Source: Rhabditophanes sp. KR3021 (Eukaryota > Nematoda > Chromadorea > Rhabditida > Alloionematidae). From it: a stretch of DNA of 64,000 bases. Shown here piece by piece: positions 37,693 to 52,939 of the stretch (the first letter of the stretch is position 1; each line of letters opens with the position of its first letter). The notes beneath the pieces were generated by a model, which was not told the DNA's origin, ran no database searches, and was given only the letters and a program-made list of their open reading frames with translations. Location: NCBI GenBank assembly GCA_963281155.1, contig CAUJLY010000004.1, positions 496,001 through 560,000 of the forward strand, given 5' to 3'. The translations under genes were made by a program, and so were the position numbers.

Positions 37693-37785
37693 ATCAATCA
37701 AATATTTTTTGTATTATCATTAACAATATTGTAATAAATATTATGGCAAAGTGATCATTGGCGTTAATGTAGTTTGTTTTGCAGG

Positions 37786-37996
37786 AATAAACACTTCTAA
37801 GGAGCTTGCTAAAGTTTTAGATGGTTTAGGGGATTTCGAAGCAAACTCTATTAATGATGACGACAAAAAAAGCCTTTATTATTCAGGCATTTATTATTCT
37901 CTAAAAAATGAGAGAGCTCCCAAAAATGTTCCTAAGCTTCAATTATCTATGGAAGAAGATTTTGTGTGGAGGCAATTATTTATTAATCTAAGATGA
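37786..37996 (+). CDS. Possible alternative last exon of the nuclear receptor
   Basis: Open frame following TTTTGCAG (ends 37785): INTSKELAKVLDGLGDFEAN... to the stop at 37996. It has no ATG near its start, so it is not an independent gene by itself. It is phase-compatible with a weaker internal donor (ATAA|GTACAC, 37661) in receptor exon 6. Splicing there would replace the final residues with about 70 others. AATAAA signals occur both before it (about 37732) and after it (38008), consistent with alternative 3' ends. Confidence 0.4.
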
Positions 37997-38007
37997 GTGT
38001 TCACAAA

Positions 38008-38019
38008 AATAAATTTATT
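38008..38019. promoter_or_regulatory. Palindromic bidirectional poly(A) signal
   Basis: AATAAATTTATT is a perfect palindrome that reads AATAAA on both strands. It lies between the receptor's 3' exon (plus) and convergent ELP3 (minus), so it could serve both transcripts. Confidence 0.4.
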
Positions 38020-38251
38020 TACCAAACAAATGGTCTTATTAAAAAGGCAAGACAAAATATATAATTTAATGATCATAAATCATTTTACAACAAATAATAA
38101 AACACTAAGAATGAGGAATCGAAAGCTTTTGTGCCATCATAACAAATAAAAAATTCTTTCAATGATTTTTTTAATTGGGGGTCTCAGGGCAAAAGTAAAA
38201 AGCGCTATTTATGTATAAGGAGTTTAAGGTTTACCACCAAATGCAAAATCC

Positions 38252-40305
<2,054 letters not shown>

Positions 40306-43300
40306 TTTGTAGTTTTTAAAGTAATGCTATTACAAATGGTGTGTTTTCAGCAATATACTCTTAAGTGGAAATGGGAAGTAGACTTTGATCCAATATGGGT
40401 GATGTGAGAGAAAGCAAGTTGAACTAAAAGACTCAAGTAGATCATTTATTGTATAAAACTTCGACCAAATATTTTGTAACTTCTGGTATGATGGATGATG
40501 TTTTGATTTACAATATTAATAGGTGTTGGTTGTGTGGTCAATCTTAATAAAAAATGTCATCCATTAAATGGTAACATGATAAGGAAATGGAGCTTTAAAT
40601 AAAGGTATACCTATTTTGACAATGAAGTGTAAATATTCCTTAAAATAACTGCAACGCTGAATAAAAGAATATCTATTAATCAGGAGCTTGTAATTTTTTA
40701 TAAATTTGCACAAGATTAGCTAAGCAGATGTTTAAGAGACTAGTTTGGACTTCTGCAAAGGTGATTTTGAAAAAATGTTTGTTTAGTACTTTATCAGAAG
40801 CAGCGTTTGGTTAAATTATTCTTTTAAATGCGCATAAATAGATTTTTGGTGGTTAATTGAAATTGTACACTTCTTCTGTATATTGTAAAACAATCATTTT
40901 AAATATTGAGAGTAGACTTCTGGGCATTTTAAAATTTGATATTGACAACCTATTACAACTGATTGGTTCATCTTGCTTTAGTGTCAAAATAAGCAAATCT
41001 ATCCACTTCTTATGCACAACAACAAGCTAACAGCATTTGCCCAAACCTTCCTCTGAACCTGACAATTATCTCTTTTATTATGACCAAATAAATCATATTT
41101 TTATCTTGAAGTGTTGTCGTACCTTTTCTATTGATACCACCAAGGTTATCATTTTTTATGAACTTCAATTTGAATATTTATTTATTTAAGCATTTAAAAA
41201 AATGCAATTCATTCCATTCAGTTGTCAAAAACATTGTTATCACCTTTACCAAATCAACCAAAAACACACATTCAATTTCCTTTTGACAAAACTTTCTTTA
41301 TTGCCATCTCCTTTTTTTGATATACTCATGCAATTTAAATATATGTACACGTTTATGTTTTATATCCACCCTGACAAAAAAGATTAGTGATATGGTCTCA
41401 CCATGTTAAATGCTTTGAACATAATATATAAAAAATATTTGTCCTACTACTAAAATATTATATGTATGATGATAATGGAGAAGAAAGTGTCTTTTGACGG
41501 CATAGCGGCGAAACGTGTACATGGAATGCCCTCATACTACTATTACTACATAACATACTTTTAGGGGATGATGAGTGAATATATATTTATATACATTTAC
41601 ACACACATTTTGTAGTAGCACATATATTCTTTTACATATACGTGTTTCACACAATTTTAAAAGCCAAAAGAGTCCTTCTCATCAGTGCTTTTTATGAGGC
41701 CGAGAGAGGTTCTTGTCATTTTACTTTTGTCATTTATATAAAAATATACACACACATATTCTTACACACAAATATAAATATTGGGTGCCTAAAAGCAATA
41801 GGAAAACCAAATGCGAGAGACCAGACTATATGGCACACAATACATTTTATCGTATATGGACGCATACACACACGGCGCCCCCAACCACCAGCCCTTCTGG
41901 CAAATTGGCGATATATCTCAAAAAGACACACACACACGGAAATTGGTGTGATAGTGTTAAGTTTTTGATAAAAACTTTTGTCATACATATTTAGATTTTA
42001 TTTGGCTGATAGTATTATACCTCATTTGGTTTTTTTGCTACCACTATATTGAAGAGAGATATGGGATTATGTCATTGAATGGTTCATTATTATTTCCTTA
42101 TTTAGTTTAAAAGTGTAAAAGGAAAGACAAAGTGTCTCGAAAGGACAAAGTAAATAAAAAATGAAACTACTACCAACAATTAGCATTGATATCATCTTTA
42201 GTTTATTCGAAAGAGATAACAAAAATGAGAAGCTTTTAAATGTATCAATAATGCCTAAATTTAATGCATATGTATATACATATATATATTTTTATTGGCT
42301 TTTTGTGAAGACACTAAAAAACTTCAAAACATATTATCTCAATTTCAAGGATACTACTAGTATCTTCTTCTTCTTTAAATTTATTTTTTTGACTCAATAT
42401 GAGCTATGATTTTTCAATATTATGTCAAGCAAAATCGGTACGGAAGTTTACTTATTCGAGGGTATGAGTTATGTTTATATTATTATTTGATTTATTTTCA
42501 AAACAAACTTTGGTCAGACACAAAAAGCGAATATGTTATGATGTTTATGTATTTTCTACTACGACTGAGGTCATTACATGTCTTCATACGTATTTGTGTG
42601 GGCTAAAGGCACTACCTTTTTAGTATCATTAATAGACTCAAACTTTCCTAATTGACTTATTATTTCTCCAAAGAAGGAAGTAAAAGGCTTGTGAATGGAA
42701 TATTAATTTAGTGGAAACGAAATTTGAATAATTGCCATTGATATAATTAAGTTTGACTTTTTAAATGGATGAATCAAAAAAAAGACTTCTTAATTTGTCA
42801 ACTTTTGGTAATTGCCTTAAAAAAGACACGACAAGCATCATCATCTAGACATACTTTCCACTGCCACCAAATTTGTGTCATTTTATATCTAATGCATTAA
42901 CTAACTTTTATTTTTTTGTACTACAACATATTAGTATGTAGTAGCCTTGTTCTGCAAACAAACAACTTTAAAAAGACATTGCCTTGATATAAAGAAAGAC
43001 ATGACTACAACTACTTCTATTTTTTTTCCTATATTAAACTAAAAATTGTTGAGGGCAAAAATGTACGTAACAAAAAATATTCACCAATTATTAACAATAA
43101 ATTGACTCAGGCTATTGAACGTTAATCTAACGATATAAAAGGGGTGCCTATTCAGTTGGATATATAAATTGTGAAGATATATAGATATTATATTCATTCC
43201 ACTATATACTATTTTCTTTACATATAGGAGATGCCTTTTTGAAGGAGGCAAAAAGTCCAATGTGCTTCCGATGGCCTTAAAACTATACGCACAAATCATT

Positions 43301-45186
43301 CCTTTGGTTGAGACTTTCATTTTGGACTCTTTTCATGTTGTTTGAGGAGATAGGGTGTGTTTTTTAAGTTGGAGTCCATTTTGTTGCCTATTGTCTTAAT
43401 AAGCCTTTTTTATTAAATTATTTATTGATATAATGGATCTAAAATTGGTTATCGATATGTATGAACAAATTGTGTGTCCATTGGTGAAGCTCGACTTATC
43501 TCACAAACAATACCCAATATTAGGCCATTATTATCATCAATTGTGACCTAACACACATTGGAACCTAAATCCCCAAACCATTACCTTAAATTTAAATACA
43601 ACCAAACTAAAATGAAATAAACTCCAAAATAATGTATAATTTGTTTAGAAGACAAATTAAACAAACACCAATATATGATAACACTCTCTCTCTGACATCA
43701 TCAATTGTCTTTGATTTAACCAATTAATTAATTGATCACACTTGTCTGAATAATAATATAAATATATTTAGCCATAAAATAGAGATACTTTAATGTAAAT
43801 TGATAGGAATGTGGTGATCATTTTTATTCAATATAAATATATTAAAGTAAGTTAACTTCTTTTCTTTGGGATGTCAAAGGTTGGCGTTGTGTGGTGTATA
43901 TAGGTAATATAATAAAGATCACGTAAAGTATAGAACATTATTTAGGTTTCTTTTTGATCGCCACTTTTTTAGATGTTTATTTGCGCGTATTCTTGTATCT
44001 CTATCCTTTTTTTATTTTTATTTATATTGTTACAAGGAAATGTTCACATACTACTTTACAATGTAAATATTACTGGAACCGATTTTTGATTATTAGTCTT
44101 CTTCTACAGGGGAATTTGTATATTACTAAGATATATGATTCTTTTATTAGCTTTGCAATTAAAAAATTGTCCGACTGATTGGAAATGAATCACGATGGTA
44201 TAATATTTAAACATCCATAATAATAATCATATAGTACATTACAAAAAAGATACCTTTTATGTAGTGATGGTGTTTTTTGGATCATTTATAAATTGTATAA
44301 TGTTATTATTTGATATTATTTAACAGTATTTCCTCTATCATCATCAAACTTCCTTTTTTCGTCTGCACACATTAAATGATCTGATATGAATATATATATT
44401 AAATAATACAACATAAAATAAAGGAATTGATTTGTGAAAAAGTTTTTGAGTCAAAATGGTTGCGCATAAATTCGTTTGCAGTCATATATACATAAACATT
44501 ACCTATATTTTTAAATAATGCTAGTCTTTTGTTTGATCAGTATCGCCTTAACAACCCTCCTTTGTTTCTTGTTAAAAAATGTGCCTTCATTTAAAAGTGT
44601 CCTCCACACATCTAATCATCACACAAATACAAACAAATATAATAGAAAATGCTATTTGAACAAAAATGTCTCTATTTAATAACATCACACCAAAAATATA
44701 CATATATCTACAACTATCTGTATATCTAGACAATTCAATTCCTTAACGTTCATACATACACACATCAAAGATACCACCAGCATACATTAAACATTCCCAT
44801 TAATAATAAATTATTGTTTTTAATTCTTAATAAATTATACTATTTCAGAAGACTCACATCATTTTTTGAATCATCTTCCGACCATTTTCTGATTTATAAA
44901 ATCGAGATCATTTTTCACACGATTCAAATTCGTAAGGATTTTTCTAAATAAATAGTACCGATTATTTATCTTATCAAAAAATAGAATACAATTGTCATAT
45001 AATTACTTTTTAGTCTTATTAACACCGTGTACATTTAGAAAATTAATACAAAACTCTACCCTTAACGGTAAAGTATATTCAATTTTTTCACTCTACTATT
45101 TAACCAGCAAACACTACTTTCTTCCATGGCCAGTCAAACCCAAAATTAATTTATCATTACCATCTACAGGACAGATATCTAATAAA
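40306..45186. other. Long AT-rich divergent spacer between ELP3 and PLC-beta
   Basis: About 4.9 kb without a supportable gene. It contains CA/AC-rich and AT simple sequence (for example 41740-41940). Several short hydrophobic frames have low complexity. The minus-strand frame at 43081-43320 is the longest with mixed composition, but it shows no domain. The region presumably carries the egl-8-type promoter. Confidence 0.5.
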
Positions 45187-48100
45187 ATGGCCAAGGAATA
45201 TCAATTCAACTGGAAACCAAACATACCTTCCTTTTTCGTGGAGGGAGCTCGTTTTGACAAGTACGAAGATGACTCCACTGTACTGGACGGCACTGCCCTC
45301 GTCAAGGTAGATGAGCATGGCTTTTATTTGTCGTATGCCATTGAGGGCAAAGACACTACTTTGATAGATTTAATTAATATTTGGGAGGCCAGGGCTAATC
45401 CACCCCCTCCTAAGGATGGACGGGTAACGTTTGAGTTGGAAACAAGAGGTCCAAAGGAAACTCTAGAGGAGAGGACGGTATGGATAACGCATGGACAAGA
45501 ATTAGTCATCAATTCTAGTTTGTTTTTTGTGGCACCCGACGTGGCCACGGCTGTCAACTGGAGAAATGGAATCAATGACATCTTACGAAACCTCAAAATC
45601 AGACATGTTTGTCCGACGACTTGTCTAATGAAACATTGGAGATATCTATGTATGGGACTAAATGATCGTAAAAAGATTCCCATCAAAAATATTGTCAAAA
45701 CATTCAGCTCAGGTAAGCCGGAAAGGATGGTTCTCAAATGTTTGAGTGACCTTGGCCTGGCTGGAGATAAGGTTCGTTTAAGTGGAATGTTACAAAGTTT
45801 ATTCATTAATATTTATTATTTTGCTTCTCAATATATATTTAATGATTAGTGCATGTTGTTAATTGGTTGTTCATTTATTCAGTATACCCCTACTCGTGTC
45901 ATCAAAACTAATTGGACCAGGAATTTGAAAAAGTTTTACAAATGTAATTCGGGTAGAAAAGGGAAAAAAAAGGTGTGGTGGTTGTGTTTGTTGCTTACTA
46001 ATTTCATGTATTTGTTGCTTCGTTTGTAGTCTTTGTTTGATTTTGACTTGTTGAGACTTCAATTTAAATGGCTTATTTCAGGAACGGGAAGAACTCGATG
46101 TCGACTTATTTACATTCGACAAATTTCTCCGGCTGTATCACAAAATTTGTCCACGTGTCGAAGTACAGGAATTGTTCGTTAAGCTGTAAGTATATTTCTT
46201 ATCATATTAAATGCAATTAATGTGTGTAATTAATCCTCTTTTGATAAGAATGTCGCTACCTATAATAAAATAATGTCTGTTTTATAGAAGTGGCCAGAAA
46301 GAATACTTGACTCGAGAAAGACTAATAACTTTCCTAAACGAAGAACAAAGAGACCCACGCTTGAATGAAATCCTTTTCCCATACTTCAATAATAATACTG
46401 CTCATGCGCTTATATCCAAATTTGAATCAGATGACAATTATATTCAGAATGGAAAAATGTCTGGAGATGGCTTTTTACGCTTTCTGATGTCTGATGACAA
46501 TTCGCCCATCTTCTTGGATAGAACGGAGCTTTACCAGGTTAGCAAACATTTTTATTAAACAAAAATTTAAACTGATTGGGCAATAACATTGAGGTCGAAT
46601 AGAGTTCTAACCACGATGTCAACTATTTTGCATGCATTGCCAGAGTTGAGAAGGTAGATTTCTGGGATAGTGCAGTTCCCGGGATCACAGTTTTACCTGC
46701 CACTTTAACTTGTGAGAAAAGATGAATTGCCGCTTCTTAGCCATTTCTCTTGTGGGTAATGGTAGCTTCCACATCATAATATTGTCCACACCAATTTGGC
46801 TTATTCTTTGCGATCAAAGGTTGTTTCTTTTCTACTTTGTGTCAAACTTCTTGGTCTGACCATATTCCCTATCTTCTCTTTCTGATTCGCCAAGGTAGAG
46901 TAAGCCGAAATTCCAATAAAAGCTTCGAAGTGTCTTTAGATGTTTCTTTACCCAAGGCATTAAATAAATCGGAGTAGATAAAGTTCATCAAAACACGTCT
47001 TTTTCTTTGACCAAATCAACATTGCCAAACTTCTTATTGAACACCGCTTCATCAAACTTCTCTACAAACACTCTTTCAATTTGATCTAAGAATGACTTGA
47101 CTCGAGAACGTGTCTCCCATTCATTTCTTCCTCTCTTCTTTGCTCTTCAGTTAACGGCGGCATGTTAACTTTTTGTGGTGGATTGAAAAAATCACTGATA
47201 CTTTTCAAGACTGTTTTCCCTAAACTCAAATTATTACATCATCCATACAATAAGAATAACTTACCCTTAACTACCTCTTCTTTCCCAACAGCCAGCCACT
47301 TTTCGATGATAGGTTCCGCACCAACAGCTTTGTATGCCTCTTCACTATCACTCGGACCGAACTGATCTTGTGTTCGTTGTTCTCTTCTTTCCATTAAGTT
47401 TAGCGTAAACGCAGCTTGAATCATCTAAATAAAGAGATAATGAGTAAAAGAAGTTAAACAATAAGACTAATTAGTTGACTCATTTGCAACTGGTGCCAAA
47501 ATATGACGACAAAACGTGGCCAAGGGAGAACATAAATAGCATGCTTTCGCAAAGATAAATTGATGTACCGTCCCTTACAGCCATCCCAATAAAAACAAAT
47601 CTACAACAAAAACACTACTTTAATTTAACCCAACTAAAAACTAATTTGTAATTTATCAGGACATGGATCAGCCGTTGGCACATTATTACATTAACTCGTC
47701 ACATAATACGTATTTGATTGGGAGGCAGTATGGTGGGAAAAGTTCATCCGAAATTTATAGGAATGTGTTGCTGTCGGGGTGTCGGTAAGTATTTATAATT
47801 CAAGTTTATTAAATTTGTTAGGATTAAGATGGGGTGTTTAAATGAAGTTAATGCAAGTAATAAGTAGGAAGGTAACTTCAATAGTTAAAAAAGATGATTT
47901 AATGGAATAGTAAAAGTTATTTTGAGTTTTCGGGACTTAATTATTGCTCAATAGAGGTTAATTGGTTACAACACCAAATAGGTCGTTGATGTTTAAGTTC
48001 TTTATTACAATCATTTTTCATTAACTTCATTTAAAAAGGTTTTTAAAGTTTTTATTAAAATATGCGGGTCCAATGTTTTAAACTCCGTACTAATAGTCTT

Positions 48101-51100
48101 GTGCTCTGATTTTATATGTATTGAGCTTGATATGTGGGACGGAAACTACAACAACAAAAGTGAACCCATCATAACTCACGGCAAAGCCATGTGTACTGAT
48201 GTGTTTTTCAAAGATGTGCTTTATCAAATCAGAGATACGGCATTTGCGCGCTCAGATATGCCTGTAATTCTGTCTTTTGAGAATCATTGTTCCCGAGCAA
48301 ATCAACTAAAGATGGCTCAATATTGCATTGAAGTTTTCGGTGATATGCTGCTTTCAAAACCTTTAGACGATTTTCCTTTGATTCCCGGAGCTCCATTGCC
48401 CCCTCCTTCAAGACTAAAAAGAAAGATTCTGATCAAAAACAAACGTTTGAAACCTGAATTAGAAAAAATTCAAATGGAAGAGTTCAATAAAGGCATCAAA
48501 GCTTTTGAAGACGACGAGATAGTTGAGAACCCAGAATTAGTTTCACTCGAAAGTGCCCTGCCCCGTAAGTTCCTAACCCCAATTTTGTTTTCATTGTGTT
48601 TGCAAAGAAATGAGTCTTGCTTTGCACGACAATCCAAACCTAACCCTTTGTTTTTAAGTTTAACTCCATCCCCTTTTTGAAGCTTTAAAATCACTTATTT
48701 AAAGACGCTTTTCCTTAACACTGAGTTGTATTGAGTTTTTCGCTTATCGTAATTGGTTAGAGCCTATCATTTTAAGTTCCATTCAAACAAAAAACCTTTT
48801 CAACTTATACAGGCACCGGATCGGCAACCGCGACACCACCAACAGTCCTCCCTATCACGGCAAGTGTAGGAAGCATCGCTTCAAATGCAACTGACAATGC
48901 CTCCTCCATCCTTTCCCTCATCTCATCCTCCTCAATGACGGCAGGGAATGCCTTGGTTTCGCAACTTTCCTTCCGACGCCACCACACTCCTTTCCAAGGG
49001 GGGGCGTCTGAATTTGAAAGAAATGCCTCGTTAAGGCTGCCTTCTGGCACGAACACAAATAATAATTCTGGATCAGTGTCCTCTAGATCAACAACAGCTA
49101 TGAGGTTCAGTTTCAGGAATAATTTGCCCATGAAAAATTGTAATTACTCCCAAAGTGGGTCTGTTGATGGATATTACTCAGCAAGATTAGGTAAACTTTA
49201 AACTATTCAAATACTATCATGCGTATTTAGTTTCTTACTTTCTATATAGCTTAAATGTGATGGCTGCTTTGAAGGGTAAAGGTGCTTAAATATTTGTCAA
49301 AGCTTCAACTTTTATATCTCTCTTTCCTACGTGTCTTTGTCCTTATTACTTTCACTTTCGCCTATTGCTTTTGTCAATTTAATAAACGTCCGCTTCCAGC
49401 CAATTCTGACCAAGGACCTCATCCCGAGTCTCGTCCTCGTCGGAAGTCTACTACTACGGCTGATCAGGTGCCTTCCTTTTACGTTTCCAATAACAGTATC
49501 GCCTCAGATGTTGACGTTTCAAGTGTCCTCGTGAAAACGTCTGCTTTATCTAAACCTACAAAAGGCACTGGTAAGGGCTGAACATCTTTGCATTAAAAGC
49601 TAAATAATCATATTGCACTGTTTCTTTTTGTGTCTACACGGTTTTGCTTCTTTGTGTGACACTTTCATTTTGCCTCAGTTTCTTTTTGTTTGATCGCCCT
49701 TACTTCGAATTAACCTTCATTTATAGGCTTGGAAAGCAAAGACCAAGAAGAAGCTCACCCAGAGTTAAAACAACCCAAACTTCTATCGAAGATGAAGACA
49801 GGTGGTTTCAAAAAGCAGGTAAGTAGATCCTCCAAACTAATATACAAAACATAACTAAGAATGCCGAAGAGTCTTCGAACAAAATGACAGCATTCGATCA
49901 CCTAAAATCACTAACTGTCCCGGGTGTTTGTAATCGCGAGAAACGATCTTTCAAGATAAAAAGCACCCAGGACCATTCAATTTCTACCGCTCTAATTGAC
50001 CTCAAGCCGAGGCGTCCATCTATGAAACAAAGCAAAAATGTGTTAAAGGTTACTAAAAAAGAGTAGTGATTCGTTTATTTGTGGTTCATTTTCTTACCCA
50101 TATCATCATATCATTTTATTAGTATAAGTTCGGATTTATCCTTGATCAAGTTCAATGTACAGTCATCAATTTTACCTGTTCAACCTTATATCAGTTTATA
50201 TTAAATATTATTTTGTTGCACCCTTTAACTTGAACTAATCATTCCATTCTTTCCAGCCAATTTTGACAAAAGAGGAGGAAGAAAGGATCATTGCAGAGTA
50301 TCATTACATCTCAGCAACGACTCAAATCCACCCTCTTCTCTCATCCCTGGTCAATTATGCCCAACCCGTCAAATTTGTTGGTTTTGATGTAGCTGAACAA
50401 AATAACATGTACTACAACATGTCTTCGTATTCTGAATCAACAGGTCTGACCTATCTCAAACAGAATGCCCCTGAATTCGTGAACTACAACAAAAAACAAC
50501 TATCCCGAATTTACCCTAAAGGTGCTCGTGTAGATTCTTCCAACTTCTTGCCACAAATATTCTGGAATGCTGGGTGTCACATGGTTTCACTCAACTTCCA
50601 AACTCCAGACGTCCCAATGCAATTAAATCAGGGTAAATTCGAGTATAATGGAAATTGTGGGTTTTTGTTGAAGCCAGATTTCATGCGAAGACTAGACAAA
50701 TCCTTCGACCCTTTCTCGGAGTCTCCAGTGGATGGAATTATCGCTGCCACCTGCTCAGTCAAGATTATTTCTGGCCAATTTTTGTGTGACAAAAAGATAG
50801 GAACTTATGTTGAGGTTGAAATGTACGGCCTGCCAACAGATACAATTCGCAAGGAACACAAAACAAAAACCATTCCTGGAAATGGTCTTAATCCAGTTTA
50901 CAATGAAGATCCATTTGTGTTTAGAAAAGTTATCCTACCCGATTTAGCTGTACTTAGGTTTGCTGTTTACGACGAGAATAGCAAACAATTAGGCCAACGT
51001 ATTTTGCCATTAGATGGTCTTCAAGCTGGGTAATTTGCTCATAATCTTTTCACCTAATCATTTGTAATTTTAGGTAATACAAGGGAGAATCAAAAATTAA

Positions 51101-52939
51101 AATCAAGGCGTTTATTTTAAAAGGGGGTAACAATATTAAGATAGACAAAAATGGAAATTAAGTGATATCTTTCATACTCAAATCCATTTTTTCAACGATC
51201 ATTTTTTATCAGTTTCGGGGTGTTTTTTATGCATCACTTCGTTGGATTGGCCAGAGGCGTTGATATTTGTTAAAGCATTTTGTAGATCAAATAGGACAGC
51301 ATATTTATAGGGCTTCATTACTTGATAAGTCGTCAAGATACAATCACCAAAAATACTCATATTTTTTGTTTCTTCTGCATTCAGAGGTATGAGTCGTGAG
51401 AATTGGGGTTGAGTATCCAATTAATGGCTATTTGACTGATTGCATGTTCAATAGCATATCCAACGTCTCTTTAGAAGTAAGCATCTCCGTAACCTCACCC
51501 TTTTTAAAGGGGACACCAAAAATGCTTCTTTTTGCCATATGACCTTCATTGACAATTAGCAAAAAGAGACACTTTGACTGTGTTGGGTTGAAAAATGTAT
51601 AAAAGAAGAAGATAATTTAGTTTAAAAAAAATAAAGCTTTTCCATTAAAATCTTATTAAAAGACACACCCATCCCATTTGTTCCCATAACATATTCTAAA
51701 CATTCGTGAAACAGTTATAGACACATTTCCCTGCGAACAGAATCCAACATGCCAACAACACTGCCAACTTTATTTGTCCATATCATGATTAAGACTTATG
51801 TGCCTGATGAGCATAGTGGCTTGGTTGATATATTGGCTGATCCCCGTGCCTTCTACAAGCCTACTAAGCAAGAAGTTTTGAAAAACTTAGTTGACGATGA
51901 CATGGATGTGGAGTCTGCAAATAATTCGAATCTGAATACGTCCAGAAGTGAGAATGGACCATCGATGGAGAGAGCTAATTCTCAGTATATTCATGGGAAT
52001 GATCGCACTAATCCTGGGACACCTAATGTCGGGGGCAATAAAGGTAATAATGGGGTTTCGGGTACAGGAAATGGCTTTTCTGCTAATGAGGCCACAAAGG
52101 GAGGCAATTTGAATTCGGTTAAACAGAGCAATGATAAGGTATCTGATAATATGTATTATGCCAAGACAATTACGATTGAGGATATCAAGAAAGACAAAGC
52201 ATTTACCAAAATTCAGAAGAAACAGAAGAAGGAAGTTGATGAGTTGAAGAAAAAGCACCAGAAACAACGGGAATCCATTCAAAAGCAGCAGCAGACCAAT
52301 GTGGACAAACTAATTAGTGGGGTCAGTAGGATGTCTAAGAAGAAACGGGAAACTGACAAAAAGTCTGGGAGTGTGTCTTCTAGAACCTCGATGACAGCTA
52401 GATCTGTAGATGAAGGAAACTCTCCCGAATCACTCAACAATGACAAGATGAAGTCGTTGGTTTCGAACCAAACAGATGAATGGTCTAGTTTGTTGGCTAA
52501 GCAAGTTGTCGAAGAACACGAACAAAAAAAGATGCATGTTAGAAATGAGTTTGAAGTGTTAAGAAAATTGACGATGGAAGCTCAGAAACAACAAATGGCT
52601 GCTTTGAAAAGCAACATTGAAACAGAAACAAACGAACTCCAACAATCGCAAGCCAAAAAAAGTGTCGAACATTCGAAAGCCTTGTCTCAAGACAAAAATA
52701 CCAGCAACAAAGCTGAGAAAGAAAGACGGGTGAAGGAGACTAAAGAAAAGAACTTGAAGATTTTCCTAGAAGAAAGACGGCGCCTTGCAATCAAAGGCGA
52801 CCGCCACACCGAACAACTCCAAAACCGCCACAAAAACCAACTCGAAGACCTGGACAAAGAAATGGGTAAAGCTATTGAGACGGAAGAATCGAGTCACCAA
52901 GAAACGTTGCTATCAATCCAGTGCCAATCAGTAGTATAA
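45187..52939 (+). CDS. egl-8: Phospholipase C beta (EGL-8/PLCB4 type)
   Basis: Gq-stimulated phosphoinositide phospholipase that hydrolyses PIP2 to IP3 and diacylglycerol; in C. elegans EGL-8 acts in synaptic and epithelial signalling. Eleven exons: 45187-45771, 46082-46185, 46288-46537, 47660-47784, 48116-48564, 48813-49190, 49400-49570, 49727-49818, 49860-50048, 50257-51029, 51715-52939. All phases match, giving 1446 aa. Domains in order are PH ([20 protein letters not shown]), EF-hands, X box ([19 protein letters not shown]...[21 protein letters not shown]), a long Ser-rich X-Y linker (exons 6-9), Y box ([20 protein letters not shown]), C2 ([17 protein letters not shown]) and a C-terminal coiled coil. 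Catalytic histidines are present in both X-box motifs. Intron 4 lacks AG at its 3' end. AATAAA at 53245-53250. Confidence 0.95.
46600..47424 (-). pseudogene. Antisense coding relic in PLC-beta intron 3
   Basis: A minus-strand frame starts at ATG 47424 ([20 protein letters not shown]). It has a good donor (GTAAGT at 47264) and acceptor (GTTTAG at 47220) around a 45-nt intron that joins in phase. It continues as [20 protein letters not shown]. From about 47110 leftward the frame changes at least four times, yet every piece still looks coding ([77 protein letters not shown]). I do not recognise the family. The retained intron argues against a processed retrocopy. Decay, or locally poor sequence, would explain the breaks. 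Confidence 0.55.
51199..51590 (-). pseudogene. Antisense coding relic in PLC-beta intron 10
   Basis: Minus-strand pieces lie in three frames. One runs from about 51570 through ATG 51539 ([20 protein letters not shown]) to a stop at AAATAG. A middle piece reads [17 protein letters not shown] last piece contains [20 protein letters not shown] and ends at 51199. The two frame changes each equal one missing base. A minus-strand AATAAA lies near 51113. The product is unrecognised. It may be a broken nested gene or a gene carrying sequence errors. Confidence 0.4.

Noticed and set aside
41700..41990. CA-rich frames on both strands
   Set aside because: Simple-sequence (CA/AC repeats) translated in several frames.
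43081..43320. Minus-strand 79-codon frame in the ELP3/PLC spacer
   Set aside because: Plausible N-terminal composition but no continuation, domain or poly(A) support.
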